DNA from: Prorocentrum cordatum
Taxonomy: Eukaryota > Sar > Dinophyceae > Prorocentrales > Prorocentraceae
Direction of reading: 5' to 3'
NCBI GenBank assembly: GCA_963575745.1
Contig: CAUYUJ010018564.1
Span: 102,001 to 166,000 of the forward strand
Length of the DNA stretch: 64,000 nucleotides
Shown here: piece by piece, positions 49,300 to 60,884 of the stretch
How the letters are laid out: every line of letters begins with the position of its first letter
How positions within the stretch are numbered: the stretch's first letter is position 1
The notes under the pieces: generated by a model
What the model was told of the DNA's origin: nothing
The model's input: the letters and a program-made list of their open reading frames with translations, nothing else
The model's database searches: none
Program-made: the position numbers and the translations under genes

Positions 49300-50310
49300 T
49301 GGCGTAGCCGAAGTAATGGCTACGATGCATCCAAACGCTGTGGTGGCATGAGAGGGTGCTTCCGTCGGTGTCGTTGTGATGTGGAGCTGGCTGCACCGAG
49401 ATACAATCAGTGCTACTTGGGCCCATCAGCGCCTGAGCACCACAATGACAGTGAGCGCACCCAGATGCCTGTGGACACAACATCGCCAAGCTCCTCCCTT
49501 ATCCTTCCAACCCTCTTCCCTCCAACTTGGCCCGAAAGTTGCAGCGAGGACACACTGGACGAATTTGTAATGGATTTGCGTTGGGAATCGAGACTGTTGC
49601 GACCGCACGTACATTTCTTCCAAGAGAATCGTTTACCTCTTGGATTCGGCCTGAGCTGGATCAATACTGCCTGAGTCCAACAACTCCTCAGCACCAATGT
49701 GACTCTGAACGCACTGCTGGGACCTTGCCAGCGAACGCCAGGCACACAGAGCACAACAACATCGATAAGCCATGAAAGTAAGTCTATGCAAGCTCCACCC
49801 TCATCCTTCCACCCCTCCTCCCTCCAACATGTCCCAAATGTTGCAGCGAGGACAAACTGGATAAATTCGCATTGGATTTGCGATCAGAATCGAGACTGTT
49901 GCGACCACGCGCACATTTCCTGCTCGAAGGCCATGTCTTGACTGCTGGATTGGGCCTCGGAGCCGGATCAACACCACCCGAGTCCAGCAACGCTTGAGCA
50001 CCATTGTGAGTGTGAGCGCCCCGTCGCTTGTGAACGCCACACTGCGAGTGAACACCACTGCTGACAAGCAGCTCAAGTACGCAGAGCACAACAATGTCAA
50101 TAAACCCTGAAAGTTGATCGACGCAAGCTCCTCCCTCATCCTTCCACCCCTTCTTCCCCCAATTTGCCGCACAAGTTGCAGCAAGGACAAACTGGATAAA
50201 TTCGCACTGGATTTGCGATAGCAATCGAGATTGTTGCGACAACACGCGAATTTACTACTAGAAGGTCGAGTTTTGACTGCTGGATTGGGCCTCGAAGCCG
50301 GGGTCAAACA
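49300..50310 (+). repeat. Three degenerate tandem units of 300-335 bp
   Basis: Shared blocks: AAGCTCC-CCCT-ATCCTTCC (49488, 49790, 50124), GTTGCAGC-AGGACA-ACTGGA, GATTTGCG, AATCGAGA-TGTTGCGAC, and GGATT-GGCCT. An incomplete unit precedes them at about 49370. No coding function evident. Confidence 0.8.
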
Positions 50311-50741
50311 ACAACAAAAATGGGGCAAAAATAGGAAGCCAGAGAATTGTTTCAAAAAACAGATGGGTTCCAATAGAAACCAGGGCCGAGCAAGCGACAC
50401 AAGCAAATAGGGACCCTGACGGGCGGCTTGGTTGGCTCCTAAATGTCCGTGTTTTGGGGGGTGACAAAACAACAGTATGTCCCCCCGAGAAGGGTGGCGT
50501 CGTCTCCCCCCGACACGTCCCCCTCCCACAAGGGGGAAGCGCCGCCCCTGGGGCCTCTCCTTGCTGAAGGGAGAGCGGTCGGCCAGACCGAGACGCGGCC
50601 AATCGTGGCCAGCGGCGAGGCGAGACCACATATCGTCGTCGTCGTGGTCGTCGTCGACGCGGCCGTTGGGTTCCAACCGTATTTTCAAGGAAATCTCAAG
50701 CGAAACGCTCGTTTTCTAACCGTTTGGAACTGGATACGATT
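50311..50741. other. Unassigned, including a (CGT)n-like short stretch
   Basis: No recognised domain; a short GTCGTCGTCGT run at about 50635. Confidence 0.4.
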
Positions 50742-51170
50742 GTTTCGAACCGACGTGGAACCGTCAGAACAACAATTTGTGTGAGGACATCCCACGCGGC
50801 TTGCCGTTTTCGAACCGGCATCCCAGTGTTTCGAACCGACTTGGAACCGTCAGAACAACAATTGTTGTGAGGATGTCCCACACGGTTTGCCGCTTTCGAA
50901 CCGCCATCCCACTGTTTCGAACCGAGCTCGGACCGACAGGACAACAAGTTATGTGAGGATGTCCCACGCGGTTTGCCGTTTTTCAAGCGCCATATTTTTG
51001 TTTCGAACCGGGTCCGACGCCTTATTTTGGAGGAAGTCCCACGCGAAACGCTCGTGTTGCTTTTGTTTTGAACCGGATTCTTTTGTTTCGAACCGAGGTC
51101 GAACCGTCAGGACAGCCAGTTTCGTGAGGATGTCCCACGCGGTTCGTTGTTTTCGAACCGCCGTCCCGTT
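50742..51170 (+). repeat. Minisatellite, five units of 86 bp
   Basis: Units start with GTTTCGAACCGA at 50742, 50828, 50914, 51000 and 51085 (86, 86, 86, 85 bp). The body contains GTGAGGATGTCCCACGCGG, then TTTGCCGTTTTCGAACCG. The fourth unit is the most divergent. Confidence 0.9.
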
Positions 51171-51957
51171 TGGCGTAATAAGGTTCGAATTAGGGTACCA
51201 AACCCCAGGTTGCCTTTTGCCCTGGTTGCGAGGCATTTCCCCCGTAACATTGTACCAGGCTCCACGTCCCTAACGGGGCGACTAGCGACGTGCGCTCGCA
51301 TTGCGGAGGAAGGATGGATGCACTTTTGTTGACCCGTCAAAATTGGGCAATCTCATCACGGCACTGTATCCTAGACGATGCCCCCAGAGAGGCGCACTCG
51401 CTGGTTCCCGAAGCCTCTCTGGGAACCACTGCATCGACGCACCCAGAAGTTTCTTGGAGGCACTTCCAAAAGCCTCCCCTCCCTCCTTCCCCACCATCAT
51501 GCCCCACGGTGGACCTAGCTCTCAACAAGATCGCGAATCCGGCCGTGCTTGCCCATGTCGATGTAGTCATATGTTGGTTGGCGACCTTATGGGATGTGAT
51601 GATGACCATGTTGATGTGGTTGATGCTGTTGACGTTGGTTGACGCTGGCGGGATAAAGTGGTCCATTAGCGTTTGCGGGTTGTCAGCCCGAACAGGGATG
51701 GTTCTGGTGCTCGCAACTTTGTTCCCTGACCCTATTCCGTTTTCTGCCGGGGGCGGCAGCCGTTGTTTGTGTTGAAGCGTTTTCTGTAACAAGACCTTCG
51801 TTTTCGGAGGCAGGCCAATCCATTATCCATTACCCTTACGCCCCCTGGACGGCCTGAGTGGGGGTCGAGAGCTCTGGGCACGGGGATGCTTCGAGAGGCC
51901 TCTATTCCCCCGTGTTCTCACTTCTCCCACCTTGGGCCCACCGCCAATTTGCGGTCA

Positions 51958-52135
51958 CCGCCGCTTTTCCGAGGCGGGAATTTATACATGACCACCGCCT
52001 GGAACATCAATGTTCGGGGACCTCGACAGGCGGTGGATATAGTCAGATTCGGGCCCCCGGGAGCCAAAATACATTCATATCCACCGCCCGCTGGGGCACC
52101 AGGACGTCGGTTCCCAGGCGGTGGATATGGCTAAA
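51958..52135. repeat. Inverted GGCGGTGGATAT repeats
   Basis: GGCGGTGGATAT near 52031 and 52119 and its complement ATATCCACCGCC near 52077; GGTCACCGCCG and GACCACCGCC also occur just upstream. The first pair could form a stem with a loop of about 35 nt. Confidence 0.65.
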
Positions 52136-52669
52136 TCCCCGCCTCGCAGCTCTGCGGCCTCCAGGGCGCCTCCCCCCGCCACAAAGAGCGGTCACGGGGT
52201 GGGGGGAGCCAGTGGCGATGTCTGGGGTGCCCTCCCCCGCCGCGGAGAGCGGTCACGGGGGAGGGCGGCCGGGTGGAGCGAGTGCCGACCAACCCCCCGT
52301 AGCTTCCGGAGCGCGCCCCTCCCGTTACGCGAGGAGGAGGTCACGGGGGGATCGCTCTCTGGAGAACGGAGTTCTCGGCACCGTCCAATGCACGCGCCGA
52401 GGAGCCGTCCAGGGGCCCCGTTCCTGCGCGGCGGGCGTCAGGAGGCCGCACGGGGGCGTTGCGACGTGAGCCCAAGGGGTTCCCCTTGGCAGCAGGTGGA
52501 GGAAGATCAGGCCGAGCGGGGAGGCGGAAGGAGAGGCGAAGTAAGGACCCCCCCGGGGTTCTCATTAGCACAGCACCGTAATTCGATAATTTTGGGGGGC
52601 GGTTTTCGCCGAACGATCTGATTAGCACCGCGCGAATAATTCCCGCTCCTTAACTCGGGTGGTACCCCA

Positions 52670-53420
52670 ATTGAAATTGGAATAAGAATAAGAGTGAAAC
52701 ACGAGTAAGAATAATAACAATAACCAGGACAAGGGTAAGGGTACGAGTAATAATAATAATGATAGGAGTAAGAGTAAGAGTAATAATCATAATATTGACA
52801 AAAATAGGAATCCGAATCCGAGTAAAAATAATAGTGCGAATAATGATGCGAATACTAATGCTTAGAATAATAATAATAATAGGAATAACAATAGCAATGA
52901 TAAGAGTAACAGTAAAACATAATAGTAACATGAATAGTAATAGTAATAGTAGAAATAAGACTACTTAAAATAAACAGGAGCATAATCATAATCCTACTGC
53001 GAACAAGAAAAATAAACATAAGAATAATAATAATAATATTCAGAAATATAATGAGAGTAGTAAAAATAAAACATGTAAAAAGAAAGCGAATAAGAATAAC
53101 ATAGGTTTGCATTATCTCCATCATCCTTGTCCTACACGATTTGTATTATCACCCCTTGTTGAAAAGCTTTTGTCGCCCGGCCGTCGTGCGGGATAGTGCA
53201 TCCGAGGATATCACCCCCGCCACGCACGGCGCGTGATCTTAGCACCGCACCAGCACAAAATAATTACGACAGCTTGTCAAAAAAGACAAGAAGTACAATG
53301 AGACTGATAATAATAATGATAATAAGAATAAAAACAAGAATACTACGAATAAACATAATAATAGTAATAATAATAATGATAATACGAATAACACGAATGA
53401 TCATAATATGAGTTAAAAGT
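52670..53420 (+). repeat. AT-rich arrays of AATAAT/AGTAAG type
   Basis: Two blocks (about 52675-53105 and 53280-53415) made of AATAAT, AGTAAG and GAATAA hexamer-like units, in sharp contrast to the GC-rich surroundings. ORFs here are simple-sequence artefacts. Confidence 0.9.
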
Positions 53421-53625
53421 TGAAAACAGACGGGTTCCCCTGCTTTTTTCCTCTCTCCCTCCTTTTTCTCATTTTCTGCATCATCCTTGTCCTATACGAT
53501 TCTTGCTACCACCTCTATTGAAACATTGTTTTTTCCTGGCCGTCGTGTGGGGTAGTGCGCATCCGAGGATATCGCCCCCGCCACGCACGGCGCGTTATCT
53601 TAGCACCCGCACCGCCGAAATGATT
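53115..53625 (+). repeat. Pair of direct repeats of about 150 bp
   Basis: 53115-53265 and 53475-53625 share CATCATCCTTGTCCTA-ACGAT, GGCCGTCGTG-GGG(A)TAGTGC, CATCCGAGGATATC and CCCCGCCACGCACGGCGCG. One AT-rich block lies between them and another precedes the first copy, suggesting a larger tandem unit of about 360 bp. Confidence 0.8.
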
Positions 53626-53897
53626 CGCCCCCCATCGCGGGCACGGACGATTACTTTTCAAAATTGGGCTCTCCCTTGCGTGGGACTTAATGTTGTTATT
53701 ATTGGTGTTTGCTTTGTTGTTGGTGTTTTTGATGTTGTTGGTGGTGTTGCTGTTATTGGCCGTGTTGTTCTAGATATAATTCGTATTGCTGGTATTATTG
53801 TCGGTTTTCGTGTTGGTGCCGTGCCGTAGGGGAGTCTTGAGGAGGAGGAGCAGGAGGAGGATTTGTTCTGTTTAGCTGGGCCAGGGCCTCTTGTCGG

Positions 53898-53937
53898 CTT
53901 GATCCGTAATGGCGAATAAGCGCCAAAATGGCTACGG
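53898..53937 (-). other. Two spliced-leader-like blocks in tandem
   Basis: On the minus strand: CCGTAGCCATTTTGGC (53937-53922), 8 nt, then GCCATTACGGATCAAG (53913-53898). The first equals the first 16 defined bases of the dinoflagellate spliced leader (DCCGTAGCCATTTTGGCTCAAG); the second matches its last 16 bases at 13 of 16. Such relics arise when trans-spliced mRNAs are copied back into the genome. Downstream on the minus strand only a low-complexity Ser/Thr-rich frame is open (to about 53658). Without the SL intron and donor it does not look like an SL RNA gene. Confidence 0.55.
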
Positions 53938-54069
53938 GGGGGAGGAGGAGGACCCCTGATGAGGAGGAAGAGGAGGAGGAGGAGGACCCTGAGAAGGACG
54001 AAGAGGAAGAGGAAGAGGACCCCTGCTCGGAAGGCCGAGCGCTGGGAAGACGCGCGGCCACTCCAGTTC

Positions 54070-54250
54070 TCGCCCAGACCGACCACCTGACGCAGACTCG
54101 TCTGCGTCCAAAGCAGTTTCTGAGGATGTCTCAGGCGAGGCGCTTGTTTCAGAACCACCAGGAGACCACATTGCGAGAATGTCTCGGGCGGTTTGCTTGT
54201 TTCGGCGAGCAGACTCGTCTGCGTTCACATTTAAGGTGCGAGGTGCCAGG
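54070..54250 (+). repeat. Decayed relatives of the 86-bp minisatellite
   Basis: GAGGATGTCTCAGGCG then CTTGTTTCAGAACC, and GAGAATGTCTCGGGCGGTTTG then CTTGTTTCGG, resemble GAGGATGTCCCACGCGGTTTG...TTTTCGAACC at 50.7-51.2 kb. Two copies of the small palindrome GCAGACTCGTCTGC flank them. Confidence 0.6.
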
Positions 54251-54444
54251 GTAGCGCTTCTGGGGTGCCGGGTGCCGGGGGGGGTCTTAATCGTTTGAAG
54301 CAGGAGGGGACAAAGGCGAGCCAGGTAAGACGTGGGAGCAGCAGCAGGAGCAGGAATCGAGATAGCCAGGCTGAGCGAGTCAGAGGGCCCCGCCTCATGC
54401 GGCCTCCCCTTCCACATCAGAAGAACACATCTGGTCACCAGTTG

Positions 54445-54630
54445 ATACTCCAGATTTCGTAATAAAAGGGAGGGGGTCTCATATCGGGGGGGGTCTCTTC
54501 CAGGCTATCTTGGAGGGCCTGGGGGGGTCTGGGGACGATGTTTTGGAGGGTTCTCCCACGGGGGGGGGGTCTGAAATGGCTTGTCTTGGAGGGTCAAGAA
54601 CCCCTCTCTTTTATTACGAAATCTGGAGTA
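54445..54630. mobile_element. Stowaway-like MITE
   Basis: TA-CTCCAGATTTCGTAATAAAA at the left and TTTTATTACGAAATCTGGAG-TA at the right, about 28 bp of inverted repeat with one mismatch. Flanking TA and a CTCC start fit Tc1/mariner-type MITEs. The interior is G-rich low complexity. No transposase inside. Confidence 0.8.
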
Positions 54631-55409
54631 CTCGGATGGGAGCGCGCTCCCAGCTCGCACACTGAAGTCGCTCGCGCGCGGTCCTGTTTCCAACGGCTTG
54701 GCGAGGATGAACCGACGTGGGCCGCGCAGGGGCGGGAACGGCTGAGCTTCCGATGGGCGTGGCGAAGACGAAGCATGCGCCGCGCTGACACAGCACTGCC
54801 ACTTCCACTCACAAGCCGCGCGGCGCTTGGGCCAGGTCGGCACTTCGCCCGCTCTCGCGCGGCCCCGCTGCCGCGTTCCCGCGCGCCGGCGAGCGAGCAG
54901 TGCGCCGCGCCCGCGCTGGAGCGCCACCATTGAGCCAAAGGCGCACGGAGCTATGGCGAGGGCGACAAGTCGCCCACAATCGCCCGGGCCTCCCAAGAAA
55001 TCGTCGACTCACAAATGTGCGACACGTCGAGGCGGGAACGCTTCTTTCGGGCGACACTTGCGTGGCGCCGAGGCGAGATATACATGCTCGCCCGCTCGCG
55101 CGTCGAAGAGAAACGTGCGCGGCAAATGTGCACCGCGCAACGCCCCGAGTTCAATTTTCTCCAGCAGTGAGCGGCGGTGCCGAGGCGAGAGCGTTATTTC
55201 GGCCTTTCGCGCGGGATTTGCACACCGTCCCATTTTGGCCACGCAGTTTGCAACATGGACGACAGAATGCTCGTGTTTAGACGAAACACGTTGAAGCTGC
55301 ATGATTCCCACCGGTGGGATGGAATGGCCCGGATAGGGTCCTTATCGGATGGCCAGGTGGCAGAATGGGAGTCGATTATCTTGCCCTGTTGTGTTCTAGA
55401 GCTCGGACG

Positions 55410-55760
55410 TCTTCATTTTCGCTCGTCGTCGTCCCCTTGGCCCTGGCCCTAGACCCAACCTCCCCCCCTGGTCCCCCCATCTTCCCCCTGGTCTGGGTCC
55501 TGGACCAAACCTCCCCCACGGGTCCTGGCCTCAGCCCCCCTCGCCCCGTCGGCCCTCGCCATGGACCTAGCCTCCTCCCCTGGCCCTGGCCCTGGCCCCC
55601 CTCGCCCCAGACCCTTTATTTTCGCTCGTCGTCGTCCTTTTGGTCCTGGACCCAGCCTCCTCCCCTGGCCCTGGCCCTGGCCCTGGCCCCAGCCCCCTTC
55701 GCCCCAGACCTTTATTTTTCTCTCGTCGTCGTCCCCCTGGTCCTGGCCCTGGACCGATCA
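55410..55760 (+). repeat. Degenerate tandem CCTGGCCCTGG units
   Basis: Repeated CTCGTCGTCGTCC markers at about 55420, 55625 and 55718, separated by CCTGGCCCTGGCCC runs. Confidence 0.75.
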
Positions 55761-56499
55761 GTCGGGCAGGTCCCCATCGACAACCACTGGTTCAGCACCA
55801 GGGCGTCCTGGCCCCATCTGCCCCTCCTCCTTGTTTCCTCGATTTCCCCACCTGCGCCTCCTCCTCCTTCTCGCCTCAAATGTGCAAGAGCCAGGGCACG
55901 CGTGCCACTTGTATCAATAAGGAATACAATAGGGATCAGATGGGAGATGTGCTTTGGACTAGAACCTGAGGCTGCGCGGAACGAGGCCCATGCTGAACCC
56001 CAGAACTGATTGATGCCACGAGCACAAAGCCCTGCCCTCGTTGTGACCTGGTGTAGCCCGCGATGAGCCTCCCAGTAATGCTTGGGAGACGACGCCCCCA
56101 TGAACGCACGTTTCACTCGAACCCAATAGGATTGCCCAGGATGACATCAGGACGCCCTCCCACGAATGACCGTAACGACGTGCTCCGAGTCTCTCCAAGA
56201 AAGTACATTGACGATTGGAGCGCGCGTCCATGAGAATGTGAGGCCAAACGTGTTGGAACAGGTTTGTTTGGCTTGTGGTAGAACTCAAGCGTTCGCGAAA
56301 CACGCTCGTGTATCAATTATTGATGTGACATACATATACAGTTTTTGGTCTGCGGGTCGGGAGCGGGCCCCTTTCCGTTCAAGAGCTAAACGGGACGCGG
56401 GTAGCCCTAATTGGGGACACAGGGCGCGGGCGGGCGGGGCCTCAGGCGGCCGGAGGGCTCCGAAAACAGGCGGTGCCGAAAATCTTGCATTGGACAGAC

Positions 56500-56785
56500 A
56501 TACATATACACACATCTATACAGAATACGTGCATGCATGCAAGAATACCTATAGCTATGTGCATACATGCAAATATCCATACATACATCCATACATAAAT
56601 AACATACATGCATGCGTACATACATACATTCCTATCGACCTACCTATCTACATACATACATACACGCATGCATGCATGCATACATACATAACTATACAAG
56701 CATGCATACAAACATTCGTACGTACAGATGTATATATACACACATGCATGCATACACCTAGGTGCGTGTGTTTCGCATATACATA
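56500..56785 (+). repeat. (CATA/CATG)n microsatellite
   Basis: About 280 bp of interrupted ACATACAT and GCATGCAT tetranucleotides. A related shorter block is at about 57355-57455. Confidence 0.95.
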
Positions 56786-57504
56786 TATAGTGGCCGTCGG
56801 CCCATACCGCCACTATGCCTTGCTTCAGGGTCAGAGGCCTTCTGGATGCTTGATACTGCTGGCCATCTGTGGGCCCTCTTGACAGGCCTCTTGGGCCGTT
56901 TTGGAGCGATTCTTGGGCCTCATAGGCCGTCTTAGAGCGTCGGAAGCCTGAGAATGTGAGACGGTGACAATTCCTCACACAGCTCAGGTAAAATCAGTGA
57001 GCTTTGAATTAGGGGGCCCTCTCAGAAGGATTCTTGGAGCCCTCTAGGAAGGTCTTTGAGGCGTCTTGGCCCGTCTGGAGGTCACCCTGAACGTCGTGGA
57101 AAGATCGTTTGGGCAACTAGGGTATTGTTGGACCATCTTGGGGCCTCTCGGGGTCCCCGTAGCCCATATTGAGAACCCTTGGGCACCGAACAAATCATGC
57201 GGTGAAACGCGGGGAATCGCGACACGCCCCCAAAAATCAGGGAAGTTAGGCTCCAGAGTTTGAATATTCACTCGTTCAGGATGGACTGTGGAGGGCTTTA
57301 AAGGACCTGAGGGTATTCCAACACGTGCTTCGCGGCACGGTGTCGGATATACGTTTAGTGTTACATGTGTGTACATATATACACATACATACAGACATAC
57401 ATGCATACGTACGTACATACATATACACATACATACTTATATATACACATTCCCCAAACAGTGCTTGCACTTAGCGGTTCCTGCCTGTTTGCCTAAGGGA
57501 ACTA

Positions 57505-57662
57505 GACCTGCGGGTCTGTTTAGCGGCCCCGCCGTCGCCGCCCTGTCGCCTCCTCGTCGCCGCCCGTCGTTTGGGCCTGCGGGTCGGTCTGGCGGCCCCG
57601 TTTTCGCTGTCGCCGCCCTGTCGCCGCCTCATCGCCGCCCGTCGTCTGGGCCTGCAGGCCGG
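57505..57662 (+). repeat. Tandem repeat of about 80 bp, two copies
   Basis: Shared: CCTGCGGGTC-GT-T-GCGGCCCCG, GTCGCCGCCCTGTCGCC, TCGCCGCCCGTCGT-TGGGCCTGC. Confidence 0.8.
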
Positions 57663-58139
57663 TGCACAACAAGGATTGCGCCACATTGATTGTTTTAGTA
57701 TAAGAACCAACCAGGATCTACCACCCCTACCCCGTTCCTTTTGTCGGTCCCTCCTGGGATCGAATAACTTACATACGATTCTGCCCTATCGTTCATTCTG
57801 AGTATGAATTCGTCTCATCCCAGCCAGACTTTTTTATCGACCCCCGCCCCCCTCATCTGTTGTCAGTTAATGGTGTGCGCGCGCACTCTTATATCAAAAC
57901 GCATACATGTTCAAAGACCCTGTGCAAACAATGTGACAAAGTCCACCCACACGCGGCGTCGCGCGCGCACGCCGACATCCTTCAACAACCAGGGGTGTCG
58001 CAGGGAGCCCTGCCCATGAGAGTTGACGGGAAAAGGGATGAAGAGACACATATAGTAAAGCAAAGCGGGCAACCAGGGTGAACAAGAGAGATCTCAGGGA
58101 GCAAAGGGGTAGCCTTAAAAAGCGTTTTCGGGCCATCCC

Positions 58140-58790
58140 CAGCTTGGGTAAAAGTCGCTCTGGTGTTGGAGGCTATCTTGGAGCATCGGAGGCCATCTTG
58201 GAGCTACGGGGCTGTGTTATGGGGATATTGGGATCCTCTTGTGGTTCTTTTGGGGTATCTCGGGGACCTCTTGGGGTTTTTTGGGTGGTTTTGGGGTTCT
58301 CTTGGGGCTGTTTGGAAGCGCCTTGGGGCCCTCTTGGGAGCTGTGGGGCGCCTCCTGGGGCCATCTTGGAAACCATCGATCGAAGGAGGGGGGGTCTTCG
58401 ATTTCCCTCCCCCCTTCGGGGCCATCGAAATAGCATATTGGGGCGTTCTTGGGGCCTTCTTGGGGCGATCTTGGGAGCTTTGGGGGCGGTATTGGGGCCT
58501 CTTGGGCCCTTCTTGGAGGTCTTTTTGGGCCATACTAGGGCCATCTTGAGGCCTCCAAAGCGCATTGGAAGCGAAAAGGCGAGAAGGCAAACTTCAGTCA
58601 TTGTCCTTAGGCTTGTTGAAGGATGTTGGCTTCTCGGGGAGGTCCTGGGGGGTCGCCCAAAGCACTTGGATCCGTCTTGTGGCCTTTGGGGGCCTCTTGG
58701 AGGCATGTTGTTAGCTATCTTGAGCCATGTTGGGCTATCTTGAGCGATATTGGAGGCCATCTTGGGCTGTCTGAGGCCCTCTTGGAAGAA
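58140..58790 (+). repeat. CTTGGGG low-complexity block
   Basis: Many CTTGGGG(C/T), CCATCTTGGAG and GGCCTCTTGG words, as in the intron and at 48 kb. Confidence 0.65.
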
Positions 58791-58855
58791 GAATCTGCGT
58801 GCGCGCTCGGAAAGCTATAGCTTGTTCACACATGTTCTTTGAGTGAGACCACATT

Positions 58856-59420
58856 GGCCTCCCAAGCACGCACGCCGAAATCATTCGCACGCCACTGCGC
58901 GCTTGCCAGGGGGGGAGTGCACGACCCTGTCAACAAAAAACCCACGCGGGCCACTCGCGCACGTCGGCTGCGCGCGCATGTCGAAATCCTTCCGGAACCT
59001 TCATCAGCGACACGTGGGCGGCATCATCGTCGTCGGTGTGACTAGCCTCGGCGCCGTCATTGACCTTGCCGCCTTCATTGCCAACATCGCCACCACATTC
59101 GCTACGATTATCATCGCGCACACTGTGCACACTTTTTGCCGATGTCACTATGATACCACGCCCGCCCGATTCACTGACTCGCATTGGCGCGCTTGGGCGT
59201 CGGCGCAGCCTGGGAGACGAGTTGGGAAGCCTCCAGCGGTCAGCGCCGCCGCGGCCGCGTTGGTCGCGCAAGACTAGCTGGCCGCTCTGCGCGAGAGCTT
59301 GCGCGCGCCAGCGCGGCCGCAGCGATGCGCCAGCCATCGCCGAGCAGGCATCGCAATCGCCGCCGCGCTGGAGTTGCAAATTAAGTTACAAGCGGGCTGG
59401 CGGGGCGACTGCGCGAGCAG
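58856..59420 (+). repeat. Right-end 565-bp repeat, copy 1
   Basis: Shared blocks with the copies at 60236, 62588 and about 63560: CGCGGGCCACTCGCGCACGT, CGCGCGCATGTCGAAATCC, CATCATCGTCGTCGG, ATCGCCACCA, GCGGCCGCAGCGATGCGCCAG, GACTGCGCGAGCAG. ORFs in it shift between copies and show no domain, so it looks non-coding. Confidence 0.8.
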
Positions 59421-60235
59421 ATGTGGGATCTACAGCTCCAAACTATTTCAAAGCAATTCCCTCCAATAGGTCCTCCTTTCTAGAACTAATATAGACTCTG
59501 CCCCCCTGCCCCCCCCCAGACTTAGCTGGGCCTTTCTGTTCCCGCATTGCACTTAACATGTAAGTACGCCCCATCGCCCATCCGAAATATGAATGCGCAC
59601 CAACCCAGGCAGACCGGCATCGCCCCCGCCCCGCATCCTCTGCAAACCAAAAAAATAAACATTCGTTTTTCAAGCATCACCGGCCTTCAAGAAACCTTTC
59701 CAAAACACAAAAAAGTACATGCGCGCGAACCGTCGCGCGCGCATGCCGAAATCTTTCAAAAACCTTTTGGGTTGAGTAAGGATTTAAGAATCCAGCGCCC
59801 TGAAACACGTGAAAACACATGGCTCCTCAACACGGATTTTCTATACGAAAACATGATTGAATTTGGGTTCTGGCGGGCCCCTGCGAAAAAAACATCGGTT
59901 CTTCAAACTCATCACAGCGCGCTGCCAAACGGGCCCCTCGCGCGCGCACTTCGGAATCGCAAGGGCGCCCTAGCGCGCGCGTTGCCGCGAGAACCCGGTG
60001 CAAAAGTACAGGGGGAAGTGCGCGCGCGCGTCGTCGCGCGCGCATGCCTAAATCTTCTCGCCGCGCGGATTTCAAAATCAATTGCCCCGAAAACCAAAAG
60101 GAGCACGCGGTTTTGCTGCATCCGAGTTTTACATGTGTAAATAAATATATAGAGAAACAAAAACTTGCGCTCGCGACCCTGCGAATTCTCCATTGAGATT
60201 CCCGCGGGTTCCTCAACAGCCCCAGTAAGTTATGC

Positions 60236-60760
60236 CCAACGGGCCTCTCGCGCTGCACGTCGAAAACATTCGAGCGCCCGCGCGCGCGCTAGGGGGGGGG
60301 GCGGGGGCGCGATCTGCGCCCAATAACACCGCGCGGGCCATTCTCGCGCGTCGGCCGCGCGCGCACGTCGAACTCCTTCCAAAACCTTTTTGCCGCCGAC
60401 GCGAGGGCGACGTCATCGTCGCCGGCGCGATCAGCATCGGCGCCGTCACTGGCCGCGCCGCAATCGTTGCCATCATCGTCACAAGCGCAGTTATTATTCT
60501 CATCGCGTCTACCGCCGTCGACGTTGCCACGACACCGCGCCTGGCCAGGTCGCCGACTCGCACTGATGTGCCCGCTGGGGATTGCCCCGCGGTCAGCGCC
60601 ATCGCGGCCGCGTCGGTCGCGCCATGCCAGTTGGCCGCCTCGCGCGCTAGCGCGGCCGCGGCTATGCGCAAGCCAGCTCCGAGCAGACGTCGCAATCGTT
60701 GCCGCGTGGTTTTGCAAACTAAATTGCGGGTGGGCGGGTGGGATGAATGCGCGAGCAGCG
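60236..60760 (+). repeat. Right-end 565-bp repeat, copy 2
   Basis: Same direction as copy 1, with diverged and indel-rich sequence. Its upstream part CCTCTCGCGC-GCA-GTCGA--CATTCGA-CGCCC is shared with copy 3. Confidence 0.75.
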
Positions 60761-60884
60761 GAGTTGGCAACTTCACGTTCGGCAGGGTGCTCTGCGCCTC
60801 ATGGATTGCACCGCCTATTCTCCCAGACTTGACGCATGTGTTTTCGCATTGTTGTTGCCCATGACTCTGCGCACTCGCCCAATC

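Noticed and set aside
50742-51170. CRISPR-like array
   Set aside because: Regular 86-bp units, but the whole unit is repeated with no unique spacers, and the genome is eukaryotic.
52650-53124. Ile-rich 'membrane' ORFs in the AT-rich block
   Set aside because: Hydrophobic translation of AATAAT-type simple repeats; no start context or family.
53898-53937. Functional spliced-leader RNA gene
   Set aside because: The leader is broken (TCAAG replaced) and no GT donor, Sm site or SL intron follows.
55314-56009. Proline-rich ORF
   Set aside because: Arises from CCTGGCCCTGG tandem units.
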